This document shows, one piece after another, positions 28,612 through 37,281 of a stretch of DNA of 64,000 bases. How positions within the stretch are numbered: position 1 is the first letter of the stretch; each line of letters opens with the position of its first letter. This DNA comes from Palsa-883 sp963847615 (lineage in GTDB: Bacteria > Pseudomonadota > Alphaproteobacteria > Acetobacterales > Acetobacteraceae): positions 1 to 64,000 of the forward strand of contig CAWKAN010000036.1 of NCBI GenBank assembly GCA_963847615.1. The letters are read 5' to 3'. The translations under genes and the position numbers were made by a program. The notes under the pieces were generated by a model. That model was given only the letters and a program-made list of their open reading frames with translations. It searched no databases and was not told the DNA's origin.

Positions 28612-29022
28612 CCACCAACCGTCCCTCGCCAATCAGAACACCTGTCCCGCGATGCTCCAACCATCGTCCAAGACCACCGTCGCCGGAACCTCGGTGGAGG
28701 GTTTCGAGACGGTGCCGGGGGATGGACGATGACCTCCGGGGACGCGGTTCGAACCGGTGGGCACGATCCTCCGCCAACAGAAGTGTACGGACACCGCCGC
28801 AAACGAAGCATACGGTGGATCGTCAGGCCGAGGAATGGTTCCGACCCCTTTTTGTTCCTCCTGACGTTCTCCATACATAAACTGGCCCCGGCGCGCATCG
28901 GCGGGGTCTTTTTGCCTCCAACCGTTCCTCGACCCTCCCTGAACCTGTCCGGCGATGCTCCTTCCACGATCCTGACCACCGCCGCCGGAACCTTGGCGGA
29001 GGGTTTCGAGACGGTTTTGAGA
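28612..29022. repeat. Direct repeats (about 105 bp) flanking a 170-bp inverted-copy segment
   Basis: The stretch 28612-28720 recurs diverged at 28918-29022 (shared gcgatgctcc, gccggaacct, gagggtttcgagacggt). Between them, 28762-28930 is about 80 percent identical to the reverse complement of 33960-34112 at the other end of the island. No credible protein is encoded in 28401-29180. Confidence 0.7.
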
Positions 29023-29180
29023 CGGTTTTGAGGATGGGCCATGACTGTGGGAACGACGGTTTCGGAGCGTCGCCATGAGGGTTGTGCGGCTGTTTCTGAC
29101 TGGAACGCCATGGGCGACCTTTCGATGATCACCGTGCCTAAATGCTCGACGCGCACGATGTAGCGACGGGCTTCTCGCCT

Positions 29181-31061
29181 TTAGGCTTCGGTGACCAAGG
29201 CGACCGGTCCGCCCCAGGGACCGGCGCGCCGCGTCCAAAAGAGAGTCGGCCAGCCCGGCGCGTTGGTCCCGCCCGTGTTGAGCAGGAACACGTCGGTTTG
29301 ATCGTCTTCGCCGTAATGCTGCGAGGCGACCACACGGGTTCCGCTTGCGCCGACACCGTCAGGCCCCAGCTTGCTAGGGCCATTCCAGACGCCGGCCGCC
29401 TCGATCCAGAACATGTTCAACCTGCCGCTCGTGTCAACCAGGAAGACGTCGGTCCGGTTGCTCATGCCGAAATGACGCGTCGCCGTGATCGGCGCGCCGG
29501 GCGCGGCGAGGGCCGCCGGTCCGACCAGAACCGGATCGGGACTCCAGGCGCCCGAACCATGCGCCCAATAGACGTTGAGCTGACCGTTCTGGTCGACGAT
29601 AAATAGATCGGTCTGGTTGGCGATGCCGAATTGTTGCGAGGCTGAGATGTGAGACTTTATTGCATAATGCCCAGGCTTGCCGATTTTCACCGCTGGCCCC
29701 CAGGCCCCGCCGCCATGCACGGTGAATGCAGTCAGCTGACCAGTGTTGTCGACCACGAAGACATCCGTTCGGTCGGGCGTTCCGAAACGCTGGCTCGCTG
29801 CCAGGGGGGCGCCCTTTGGGGCGAAATTCGGCCCGCTCAAATTCACCGGCGCCGGGCTGGCGCCGGACACGCCCTCGACCCAGACCAAACTCAGCGTCTC
29901 TTTGCTGTCGACGAAGAAGATATCGGTCCGATTGGTCCCGATCTGGCGCGACAAGGCGAGGTCTCCGCCCTGGTGGGCGTTGTTCTTGGCGCCGCCTGAC
30001 ACCCGCTTCGGATTCGTCCAGGCGCCGCCGCCGACGGCGGAGGCGACGTTGATGAAGCCGGCTTGATCGACCAGGAAGATGTCGGTCTGGTCTGGCGCGC
30101 CAAATCGTTCCGACGCGACGATTTTAGCGTAGGGGCGCGCCATCCCGGGCACGCCGAGGCCCGTCGTCAACCGCCAGGCGCCGTCGCCCTCGACGCGGAA
30201 GATGTCGATCTGCCCGGTGCGGGAGGTCACATAGAGATTGGTGCGGTCGGTGCCGAATTGCCGCGAGACCGCGAAGGCCCCACCTGCCGAATAGCTCGGT
30301 CGAATGCTCGCGCTGAAGGTCTGGCGAATTTGCGTGGCAGCACCCTCGGCCAATTCGTCGTAACCCGCATTGGCTTGTTCCTCGGTGTCGATGCCTTGCG
30401 ACGTCGTGCAGGCCGGCTGAGCACCGAGGGCGGTGAGCGGGCTGGACGCCGAATAGGTGATCGTGCCGGCGCCGGTCGGCAGATAGGTGGCTTCCCCGTT
30501 GGTTTTTCCCACAACGTTCAGTTGGATGGCGTTGATGGGCGCCAGCGCCGCTTGCGTGATCGGTTCGCTGGGATTGCCGTCGACATGCAGCGAGGTCAGA
30601 CTGATCAGCCCGCTGGTAAATACATTGCCCTGATTGTCAGCAATCGTGAAGGTCACGCCGTCGATTGCGCCGCCCAACTCGTTGGCGAGATCAATGCGAA
30701 TCTGGTATCCGGCCGGCAGGGCGGGGTTGGTACCGGGAAGTGTGACCAGGGGCACGATCTTGTTGATGAGATCGCCCCCGGAGGTACCGTCGAAGCCCGG
30801 CGCCGGCCAATTGTCGATCTGGCAGAACAAGTCAGGGTTGGGTCCCTTCGAGGTGTCGAAAGCGACGACATATTGCTGCCAGACCGAATTCGACCCGAGT
30901 GCAGACCAGCAATTCAACTGAAAGCCCATGCCCGTGGGCGCGAGCATCGTCTCTGTGATGTCGATGATCACAGAAAGATCGGTGATCGGATTGCACTGCG
31001 AATAAAGAAAATAATTCGAGTTTCCGGACAGCCCTGCGTTCGGCGGCGCAACATTGGCCAT
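29181..31061 (-). CDS. Seven-bladed beta-propeller protein, PLL/fucose-lectin-like
   Basis: A 626-residue protein. Residues from about 275 to the end form seven repeats of 50-57 residues with the pattern ASQxFG-x4-QTDIFLVD-x2-GQLNVxW-x4-GAW-x-GP. This matches the blade signature of PLL-type bacterial and fungal fucose-binding lectins, which use the conserved Trp/Gly positions for sugar binding. Residues 1-270 (starting MANVAPPNAGLSGNSNYFLYSQ) are a separate beta-rich region with no family I recognise. There is no signal peptide. The ATG at 31061 has an AGGAGG site at the right distance (31067-31072); the ATG three bases earlier is too close. GC is lower than in neighbouring genes and it lies in the putative island. 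A role in host or cell-surface glycan recognition is inferred. Confidence 0.75.
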   Translation of the reverse strand: MANVAPPNAGLSGNSNYFLYSQCNPITDLSVIIDITETMLAPTGMGFQLNCWSALGSNSVWQQYVVAFDTSKGPNPDLFCQIDNWPAPGFDGTSGGDLINKIVPLVTLPGTNPALPAGYQIRIDLANELGGAIDGVTFTIADNQGNVFTSGLISLTSLHVDGNPSEPITQAALAPINAIQLNVVGKTNGEATYLPTGAGTITYSASSPLTALGAQPACTTSQGIDTEEQANAGYDELAEGAATQIRQTFSASIRPSYSAGGAFAVSRQFGTDRTNLYVTSRTGQIDIFRVEGDGAWRLTTGLGVPGMARPYAKIVASERFGAPDQTDIFLVDQAGFINVASAVGGGAWTNPKRVSGGAKNNAHQGGDLALSRQIGTNRTDIFFVDSKETLSLVWVEGVSGASPAPVNLSGPNFAPKGAPLAASQRFGTPDRTDVFVVDNTGQLTAFTVHGGGAWGPAVKIGKPGHYAIKSHISASQQFGIANQTDLFIVDQNGQLNVYWAHGSGAWSPDPVLVGPAALAAPGAPITATRHFGMSNRTDVFLVDTSGRLNMFWIEAAGVWNGPSKLGPDGVGASGTRVVASQHYGEDDQTDVFLLNTGGTNAPGWPTLFWTRRAGPWGGPVALVTEA

Positions 31062-31689
31062 CATATCCTCCTGGGGGCAAGGGTGATATCCATCGGGCAT
31101 GGATTGTACGAACGGCGTCGCTTCATTCCGAACAAGTCGAGCCACCGATCACAGCTCTGGTATTTGGATTTGGCCGACATTCCCCGGAAGCCGCCGGAGC
31201 GTTCGCCAATCTGGGCCAGGTTCACGTTTCGCGCAAGTCCACGCCGACAGCGCAGACCGACAACCTGGTCTGGACGATCTCGCCCGCAATCGGTCAACAC
31301 CACTACAAGATCGCGTGGAAAAGAGGGGCTGCTCCGACAGGTCATTCGCCCTAAGCGGACAGTCCGCTCCCGGCCGATCTCGGCCGGTTGGGCTGCGGCT
31401 ACCGAGGACCGCTCCGGGTCAATTCCGGCGGTTCGGGCCGAGCGGTGGCCGCCGCATCTTTGGGTCAGAATGCCAACACTCAAGCCGGGCATCACCATCG
31501 ACCCACGCCCTTCGGCGAAACCGTCTCGGGCCATCGGGAAGACGATCTGGGAGAGCATCTGGTGACCGCGTGGTGACCCTCAGGAAGGTGTGTGCTCGGT
31601 TCCGATGCCCCCCACGACCGCCGCCAGCACCAGCCGGCATCACCATCCTCTGACCGGGTGGACCACCGCGACCCTGATCTACATCAAGG
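31062..31689. other. Spacer without recognisable gene
   Basis: Apart from the ribosome site of the propeller gene, no coding or RNA feature can be supported here; it may hold transposon debris. Confidence 0.4.
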
Positions 31690-32249
31690 CATCGCAGCCC
31701 GCCTAAGAGCCAATCTGTGCGAATGCCAAACGTGGTCACCGTCAACCGGGCGCCGGTCCTGACGCTGTGGGCAGCGGTGGTAGCAGAACGCCTCGGCTTC
31801 ACCTGGGATGAAGCATTGACCCTCGGCCGCGCGGCTGACCTGGGTGGATGAAATCGCCACCTCCGGCCCGAGCAGCGCTTGCAGCACCGTAATTACCTTT
31901 CGCGTCGATACGCCCGGGACGGACATCTCGGCCAGCGCGACGTTGAGCGCCCGCTCGGCGCGCGTTCCTTTGTCCAGTGCGCTCGGGTAGAAGCCGCCGC
32001 CGCCTACCTGGGGAACCTCGAAGGTTGGTTCGCCGACACGGGTCATGACGGTCTTCGGTTTGTAACCATTGGCATAATCCGCACGCTCGGGCGTTCGTTC
32101 GTGAGGCCGGGCGTGCAGAAACTGCGCTCTCTCGATCTTGCTGGCTTCGTTGACGAGGATACGTAGCGCCTCGCCGGCGCCGTCTAGCCGTGATCGAGCA
32201 AGGCCGAGAAAGCAGCCTCCAGGGGATGATGTTCTACACGTGGGGACAT
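31690..32249 (-). pseudogene. IS256-family transposase, N-terminal fragment
   Basis: It starts MSPRVEHHPLEAAFSALLDHG at 32249. A one-base deletion near 32187 breaks the frame, then RILVNEASKIERAQFLHARP, YKPKTVMTRVGEPTFEVPQV and VSTRKVITVLQALLGPEVAI continue to about 31830. This matches the N-terminal half of IS256-type transposases. The DDE catalytic half is absent and unrelated text follows. Confidence 0.8.
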
Positions 32250-32304
32250 GGTGTCAACTCCTTCGTGGGGATGGAAATGGACCGAAGAAATCACCTCTCG
32301 ATAG

Positions 32305-33700
32305 CCCCCGCCTGCCTCACGACTCCCCTCATTTTCAAACGGCCCCGAAAGTATCGGCAAAGACCGGGAGTTGAGCGAGCATGGCAGCGAACCGCTCGAT
32401 CAGCGGCAGCAACCGCAACTCCGGCATGGTGGGGATCAACTCGTAGAGCATACAGCCCTGGCGGAACAGCGAATGGGTGCGCTTCTTGGATGTGTTTGAC
32501 TTGAGGTATCGATCATAACCGAGTGCTTCCCCCGCTGCCCCGAGCAGTGTCAGCAGGGCGATGGCCAGAGCGTTCAATAGCCACAGACGATCCCGCCGGC
32601 CGGGGGTGCTGACGTGGATCGATCCCAAGCCCAAGCCCATGCCGAAGCGCAGACCCTTGGTATCGCGGAACCCACACTCGATGCCCCAGCGCTTGCCGTA
32701 GGGGCTCATCAAAGCCCTTGCCGTCGCCTTGGTGCTGCTGGTGGCCAGGCACCAGGCCTGCTTCATCGCCTTGTCCTGCACGCACAGCACGGTGCCGACC
32801 CGATAGCGCTCGGCCGTCACCCGGGCACCGCGCAGCACGCGCGCGCATCCGCCGGGCCCGACCCAGGCAGCGGCGGTGCGCACCTCGCCGTCCGTGGCAG
32901 TCACCGCGATATTGCCGCGGAAGCGGATGACGTAGTCGAACTCCAGTTCATTGCTCAGCACCCGGTAGAGCTTCTGATCGCCGAAGCCGCGATCGGCCAC
33001 AATGCACACCGTGATGTCCGCCGGCAGGGCGTCGGCCAGGCGGACCAGCACCTGATATTCATATTCGTTGCGATGGTTCTTCAGGGTGGCGGTCTCCACC
33101 GTGAGCCACACCAGCGGCGTCGCCCTTCCGTGGCGGGTCAGCAGCGAGAGCATGATGGTGGCCTGCCGGTCCGCGTCGAAGTCGGTCCAGTCCATCGCCA
33201 CGTTGCTGCTGCTGCGAGGTCCCACCAGGTAGGGGACCCAGTGACGCAGTGCAGCGTCAACATCGATCCCTTGGTTGGACAGCAGCCGGTCCACCTGCTT
33301 GATCGCATGCTTGGTCACCAGGCCGCGTGCCAGGGCGAGGCCCTGACCGATCGTATTGACCGCCAGGGACGCGGTCGTGATGACGCCGAGTGTGGCGTTG
33401 GCCAACGACAGGACGCGCTTGGCGTGCAGGTCGCCGTCGAACAGGCCGGTCAGGAAGCCGTGCACTTCATCGAAGCAGAGGGTCCGGTTCGGTTTCATCA
33501 CTTGCCCCGCGAATCGTGTTGCATGCGGGGAGATTCGCCAACGGTGGGCTTGAGGCAACCAACACGTGACCTGCGACGCAATGCGAATCCAGACAGGCCG
33601 GTCTGGGTTCTTTTCAGAAAGCCACGCAGCGCCGCCCAATTCTCTTGTTACCCAGCGCACTCAGCGTGGAAATGAGGGGATGGGTGAGACGGCAGGCCCC
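32305..33700 (-). mobile_element. IS4-family insertion sequence, about 1.4 kb
   Basis: The transposase is flanked by imperfect terminal inverted repeats: gcctgcctcacgactcccct with catttt on the left, and the complement of gcctgccgtctcacccatcc with cctcattt on the right. Related ends occur near 47385-47597 and near 34650, suggesting that other copies or derivatives have existed in this genome. A target duplication was not resolved. Confidence 0.8.
32335..33498 (-). CDS. IS4-family transposase, apparently intact
   Basis: A 387-residue DDE transposase. The catalytic Asp residues are in AMDWTDFDAD and CIVADRGFGDQ; the catalytic Glu lies in the signature Y-(2)-R-(3)-E-(6)-K, read in YGKRWGIECGFRDTKG. 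The ATG at 33498 (MKPNRTLCFDEVHGFLTGLF) is preferred; a 54-codon upstream extension includes the inverted-repeat region. The frame is unbroken, in contrast with the other transposases in the window, so this copy may be recent. Confidence 0.88.
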   Translation of the reverse strand: MKPNRTLCFDEVHGFLTGLFDGDLHAKRVLSLANATLGVITTASLAVNTIGQGLALARGLVTKHAIKQVDRLLSNQGIDVDAALRHWVPYLVGPRSSSNVAMDWTDFDADRQATIMLSLLTRHGRATPLVWLTVETATLKNHRNEYEYQVLVRLADALPADITVCIVADRGFGDQKLYRVLSNELEFDYVIRFRGNIAVTATDGEVRTAAAWVGPGGCARVLRGARVTAERYRVGTVLCVQDKAMKQAWCLATSSTKATARALMSPYGKRWGIECGFRDTKGLRFGMGLGLGSIHVSTPGRRDRLWLLNALAIALLTLLGAAGEALGYDRYLKSNTSKKRTHSLFRQGCMLYELIPTMPELRLLPLIERFAAMLAQLPVFADTFGAV

Positions 33701-33959
33701 ATTTCCTTGACGGTCATCGCCGTCCCCGGCTGTACCGTGGGCAGAGCATAGCACCTAGGCGACGCAGGTGGAATGGCGCCATTGGTCTTGGGCACCGCGT
33801 GGCCGACCACGGGCGGGTTGGTGCAGACAAAAAAGGGGAGGGTGCCCGGTGGCAGGGTGGGGCTATCGCCCACCGCCACCGCGCAACGCCGTCAACGGCG
33901 ATGCCAGGGCATGTGAGGGCGCCGGACTGACGGGGCGGAACGGTCCCGGCCGGGAGGGC

Positions 33960-34112
33960 GTGGGCGGCAAAGAGGCCCTGCCGATGCGCGGCGGGGCGAG
34001 TTTACATGTGGAGAACGTCAGCAGGAACGGAAAGGCGTCGGAACCATTCCTCGGACTGACGGCCTACCGTATCCTTCGCTTGCGGGCGGTGTCTGTACAC
34101 GTTTGTTGGCGG
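33960..34112 (+). repeat. Inverted copy of island-end repeat
   Basis: It matches the reverse complement of 28762-28930 (shared ccgatgcgcg, tggagaacgtcag, tcggaaccattcctcgg, gttggcgga). Both copies lie close to the island ends in opposite orientation. No other feature is seen in 33701-34320. Confidence 0.75.
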
Positions 34113-34320
34113 AGCCTAAGTGCCCGCCACGTCGCCTGCCCAGCCCCCACCGTCCGCGCCGCGCCAGCGCCAACGCATCGCCATCGCCCGTAGCCAACTC
34201 GCCTGGGATGGGCGGAGCGCAGACTGGGGGTGGGGGTGTGGGGTAGGCCCGGCCGGTGGGGGCATAAGAGGGGGAATTTTCGGAGCTGGCCGCGCTAAGT
34301 GATTGATAACACTGGGGAAC

Positions 34321-34413
34321 TGGCGGAGGGAGGGGGATTCGAACCCCCGGTACAGGTTTACCCTGTACAACGGTTTAGCAAACCGCCGCCTTCAGCCGCT
34401 CGGCCATCCCTCC
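34321..34413 (-). tRNA. tRNA-Ser (anticodon GCU), CCA encoded
   Basis: Read on the minus strand it begins GGAGGGATGGCCGAGCGG, typical of serine tRNAs, with the anticodon loop TTGCTAA (anticodon GCT, reads AGC and AGU), a long variable arm (class II), the T-arm GGTTCGAATCC and a 7-bp acceptor stem GGAGGGA/TCCCTCC. The discriminator G is followed by encoded CCA. The 3' end at 34321 borders the candidate island. Confidence 0.95.
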
Positions 34414-34673
34414 GCCGGGAAGCGCATCCCGGATTGCTCCGGACACGGCGTTTGCGCCGCCGCTTCTAGGGCCTCGATCCGGCAGCGTCAAACCGCGGAT
34501 CGCGGGCCTGCGCCCGGACCGGCGGGAGCAACCTGGCCCCGGGGAAGGCCGGGGCGGCGCCGCCGGCTAGTGCCTCGCGTCCTTGATAGTGAGGGGGTCT
34601 CCTCCATCTCTTCGCGCCACAAATCCCAACGCAAGGGGGCTACACAACCCCTCATTTTCAGCAACTCAGGGCA
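34414..34673. other. Spacer with one IS4-type end
   Basis: Text near 34650 (acccctcattttca) resembles a terminal repeat of the IS4 element at 32305-33700 and may be a solo end. No gene is seen. Confidence 0.35.
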
Positions 34674-35669
34674 CTAGCGCGTTTCGCCGAGGAAACCGCG
34701 TTGCAATTCGGCCAGCCGCGCCAGCGCCGGAGCCGGCAGCGGACCTTTCTCCACCGCGGCCAGGGCCGCCTCGAACTCGGCCGGCGTCGCCATGCCGACC
34801 AGCATCGTGCTGATCGCCGGATTGCTGATGACGAACCGGGTCGCCGCCTCCGCCAGGCTGGCGGCGTGGCCCTCGGCCACCAGCGGGGCCAGCCGCCGGG
34901 CGCGCGCCAGATCGGCCGCGTAGCTCAGCGCGGAGCCGATCGGCTCCGGCGCCGGACTGGCGATGGGATGGCGCTCCGCAACCCCCGACAGCGCACCGCC
35001 CGCCATGGCGCGGATGCCGATCGTGCCGACGCCGGCGGCGCGCGTGTGGTCCAGCAACTGGCCGTAGTCCTGCGCCGGGTAGCCCGGCGGGATCGCCATG
35101 CCGGCCGACGGGTTCAACATGTTGTAGCTGACCTGGGCGCTGTGGAACGCGCCCGAATCGATCACCTGGTGCAGCGCTGCGGTCTCGCCGACCGCGGTGA
35201 TGCCGAGGAAGCGCGTCTTGCCCTGTTGGCGCAGCGTCTCGAACGCCGGCACCACCTGCTCCAGCACCATCTGCACCGAAAACGACTCGCCGGCGCCATC
35301 GGCGGTGATGGCGTTGTGCAGGTGGAAGATGTCGACATGGTCCATGCCGAGCCGGCGCAGGCTGCCCTCCAGCGAGGCAGCCGCGGCGGCGGCGATGTTG
35401 CCGCGCTCTTCCCGGGTAAAGCGGATCTTGGTGCCGACATGGGCGGTCGGTTTCAGCGCCGCCCAGACGCGGCCGAGATTGGTTTCGGAGGCGCCGTTGC
35501 CGTACTGCACCGCGGTGTCGAAGTAGTTGATGCCGGCGTCCAGGGCGCGCGCGACGGCGCGTTCCTGATCGGCCGGCGTGCCGCGCACCATCAGGCCGCC
35601 GACCGCGCCGCAGCCGAAGCCGAACACCGAAACCCGCAGGCCGGTGCGGCCGAAATCGCGCATTTCCAT
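34674..35669 (-). CDS. Aldo/keto reductase
   Basis: A 331-residue NADPH-dependent aldo/keto reductase (TIM barrel). The catalytic tetrad is visible: Asp and Tyr in NYFDTAVQYGNGASE, Lys in VGTKIRFT and His in DIFHLHNA. The N-terminus MEMRDFGRTGLRVSVFGFGC is typical. The start at 35669 is chosen from the family; the frame runs on upstream through the next gene's antisense. It stands 98 bp downstream of the ApbA-like gene on the same strand and may be co-transcribed. The substrate is unknown. Confidence 0.9.
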   Translation of the reverse strand: MEMRDFGRTGLRVSVFGFGCGAVGGLMVRGTPADQERAVARALDAGINYFDTAVQYGNGASETNLGRVWAALKPTAHVGTKIRFTREERGNIAAAAAASLEGSLRRLGMDHVDIFHLHNAITADGAGESFSVQMVLEQVVPAFETLRQQGKTRFLGITAVGETAALHQVIDSGAFHSAQVSYNMLNPSAGMAIPPGYPAQDYGQLLDHTRAAGVGTIGIRAMAGGALSGVAERHPIASPAPEPIGSALSYAADLARARRLAPLVAEGHAASLAEAATRFVISNPAISTMLVGMATPAEFEAALAAVEKGPLPAPALARLAELQRGFLGETR

Positions 35670-35767
35670 CAGGCTATCCTCCCGTCGTTGGTTATGCCGG
35701 CGCCCGGTCGTGGGTGCCGGCGACCGTCTCGCCCGCTGCCCGGGCTCGGCGCAGCGGGGCTTGACCG

Positions 35768-36748
35768 CTAGCCCGCATACAGCCCGGCCTCGCGCGCACG
35801 CACCTTCATCAGCCCGACCACCATCTCCAGCGTCGGCGCCGCCACGCCGGCGGCCCGCGCCATCGCCAACGGCGCATCGAAGACGCCGTCGATCTCCATC
35901 GGTCGGCCCAGCTCCAGGTCCTGCAGGATCGACGGCTTGTGGTCCAGGCCCCTGCCGTGGGCGACGCGCTTGTCGTGGTCCAGGTCCGGCCTGGCGCCAA
36001 GCGCGAGGGCGATCGCCGCCGCCTCGTGCATGATCCGCCGCGCCGTCGCGACGCAGGCGTCTTCCTGGTAGATGCGCCGCACCGTGGCCTGGGTCAGCAC
36101 CGCCAGCGACCCGCTGGCCAGGTTGTTCAGCAGCTTGTTCCAGATCGCGTCGCGCACCGCGCCGGAGACCTCGGCGGTCATGCCGCCGGCGTTGAGGTGC
36201 GCCGCGATCGCCTGCACGCGCTGGCTGATGCGCCCGTCGGCCTCGCCCAGCACGACGCGGCTGTTGGGGTTTTCCAGCTCGATCACCCCGGGGCGGATCA
36301 CCGCGCTGGCGGCATAGACCACGCCGGCGATCGCCCGCTCCGGCCCCACGCTGCGCCACAAGGCGTCGCCGGGGTCGATCTTCGGCAGGCGCCTGCCCTC
36401 CAACGCCCCGCCGATCGCGTGGAAATAGAACCACGGGATGCCGTTCATGACGAAGGCGACCGGCGTGTCGGGGCCGAGCAATGGGGCGATCGTGGCGGCA
36501 ACCTCCGGCAGTGCCGGCGCCTTGACGGTGACCAGCACGGCGTCCTGCGCGCCGAGCTCGGCCGGATCGGCGCTCGCGCGCACCCGCGCCTCGAACTCAC
36601 CGTCCGCGGCGATCACTTTCAGGCCGGCCTGGCGGATCGCGGCAAGCTGGGCGCCGCGCGCCACCACCGAGACATCTGCGCCGCCACGGACAAGCCGCAC
36701 CGCCAGATGCCCGCCGATCGCACCGGCGCCAAATACGCAAACCTTCAT
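35768..36748 (-). CDS. 2-dehydropantoate 2-reductase family (ApbA/PanE) protein
   Basis: A 326-residue NADPH-dependent ketoreductase of the ApbA/PanE family. MKVCVFGAGAIGGHLAVRL is the nucleotide-binding start, VTVKAPALPEV carries the conserved Lys, FVMNGIPWFYFH the Asn-Gly motif, and AIWNKLLNNLASGSL the C-terminal Lys-Asn motif. Many paralogues act on 2-oxo acids other than ketopantoate, so a true panE role is not certain. ATG 36748 is preceded by a G-rich ribosome site. It diverges from the exporter at 37282, with palindromic element B between them. Confidence 0.85.
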   Translation of the reverse strand: MKVCVFGAGAIGGHLAVRLVRGGADVSVVARGAQLAAIRQAGLKVIAADGEFEARVRASADPAELGAQDAVLVTVKAPALPEVAATIAPLLGPDTPVAFVMNGIPWFYFHAIGGALEGRRLPKIDPGDALWRSVGPERAIAGVVYAASAVIRPGVIELENPNSRVVLGEADGRISQRVQAIAAHLNAGGMTAEVSGAVRDAIWNKLLNNLASGSLAVLTQATVRRIYQEDACVATARRIMHEAAAIALALGARPDLDHDKRVAHGRGLDHKPSILQDLELGRPMEIDGVFDAPLAMARAAGVAAPTLEMVVGLMKVRAREAGLYAG

Positions 36749-36838
36749 GCTGTCCCCCCGCGGCCGGCCGCAGCCCGCCGCAGAAGTCTGGGCGCCGCCG
36801 CCGCGCGGCGTCAACTCGGCAGGGCGATCGGGGGGCAG

Positions 36839-37132
36839 GCAAGGCCAGGGGCTTCGCCCCTGGACCCCGGCAGGGGGCGCTGCCCCCTTGCACCCCCGCC
36901 AAGGGCGGAGCCCTTGGAACCCTTCACTGGGCGTGTGGGGAGGGGGAGGGGGCGGGTGGGCGAGGCGACGGGGCGCCGTCCAGCGTGCTGGACGGCGCCC
37001 CGTCGCCTCGCCCACCCGCCCCCTCCCCCTCCCCACACGCCCAGTCATGGAGTCCAGAGGCCGCTGCCTCTGGTGGGGGTCCAGGGGGCAAAGCCCCCTG
37101 GTGGGGTCCAGGGGCGAAGCCCCTGGCCTTGC
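36839..37132 (-). repeat. Giant palindromic element, copy B
   Basis: 294 bp, in the opposite orientation to copy A. The palindromic core 36926-37045 has two perfect 59-bp arms around a 2-bp spacer. The inner arm sequence differs from copies A, D and E. Terminal repeats extend into the flanks (about 25 bp of gcgatcggggggcag-type text mirrored on both sides). It lies between two divergently transcribed genes. Confidence 0.92.
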
Positions 37133-37219
37133 CTGCCCCCCCGATTGCTCGCCGATACGGCCCTGGCGCGATTGCGCAACTGGGGGCAAGATCGGCCGGT
37201 TTTGCCCAAGAAGACCTGC

Positions 37220-37276
37220 ATGGAATCGTCAAGTTCAATCCGCGGCCAGCGCCGGGCCGGCAGCGGCGGAGGCTGA
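37220..37276 (+). CDS. 18-residue leader ORF upstream of exporter 1
   Basis: An ATG-initiated ORF (MESSSSIRGQRRAGSGGG) ends 5 bases before the exporter start and is in a different frame. The exporter at 40084 has a leader ORF of exactly the same length and spacing, starting MESS. Both follow the text caagaagacc 4-5 bases before the ATG. The identical geometry suggests a translated leader that couples to or attenuates exporter translation. This is inference; both could also be chance relics of a duplicated segment. Confidence 0.45.
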   Translation: MESSSSIRGQRRAGSGGG

Positions 37277-37281
37277 CCGCA

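Larger units (their letters stand above)
28381..34320. mobile_element. Candidate genomic island downstream of tRNA-Ser
   Basis: The last 17 bases of the tRNA-Ser gene, including CCA (tggcggagggaggggga at 34321), are repeated in direct orientation at 28381. The DNA between lies on the 3' side of the tRNA, as expected for tRNA-targeted integration. Contents are a lectin-like propeller gene, a dead IS256, an intact IS4 element and repeats found only near the two ends. No integrase remains, so it is a relic or a dependent element. The flanking text just before each core is also partly similar (28340-28358 and 34297-34315, 14 of 19). Confidence 0.55.

Noticed and set aside
31062..31690. Protein-coding frame downstream of position 31061 on either strand
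   Set aside because: Frames are interrupted and show no recognisable motif or ribosome site.
33499..33660. 54-codon N-terminal extension of the IS4 transposase
   Set aside because: It extends into the inverted-repeat end and lacks family similarity; the ATG at 33498 fits the family.
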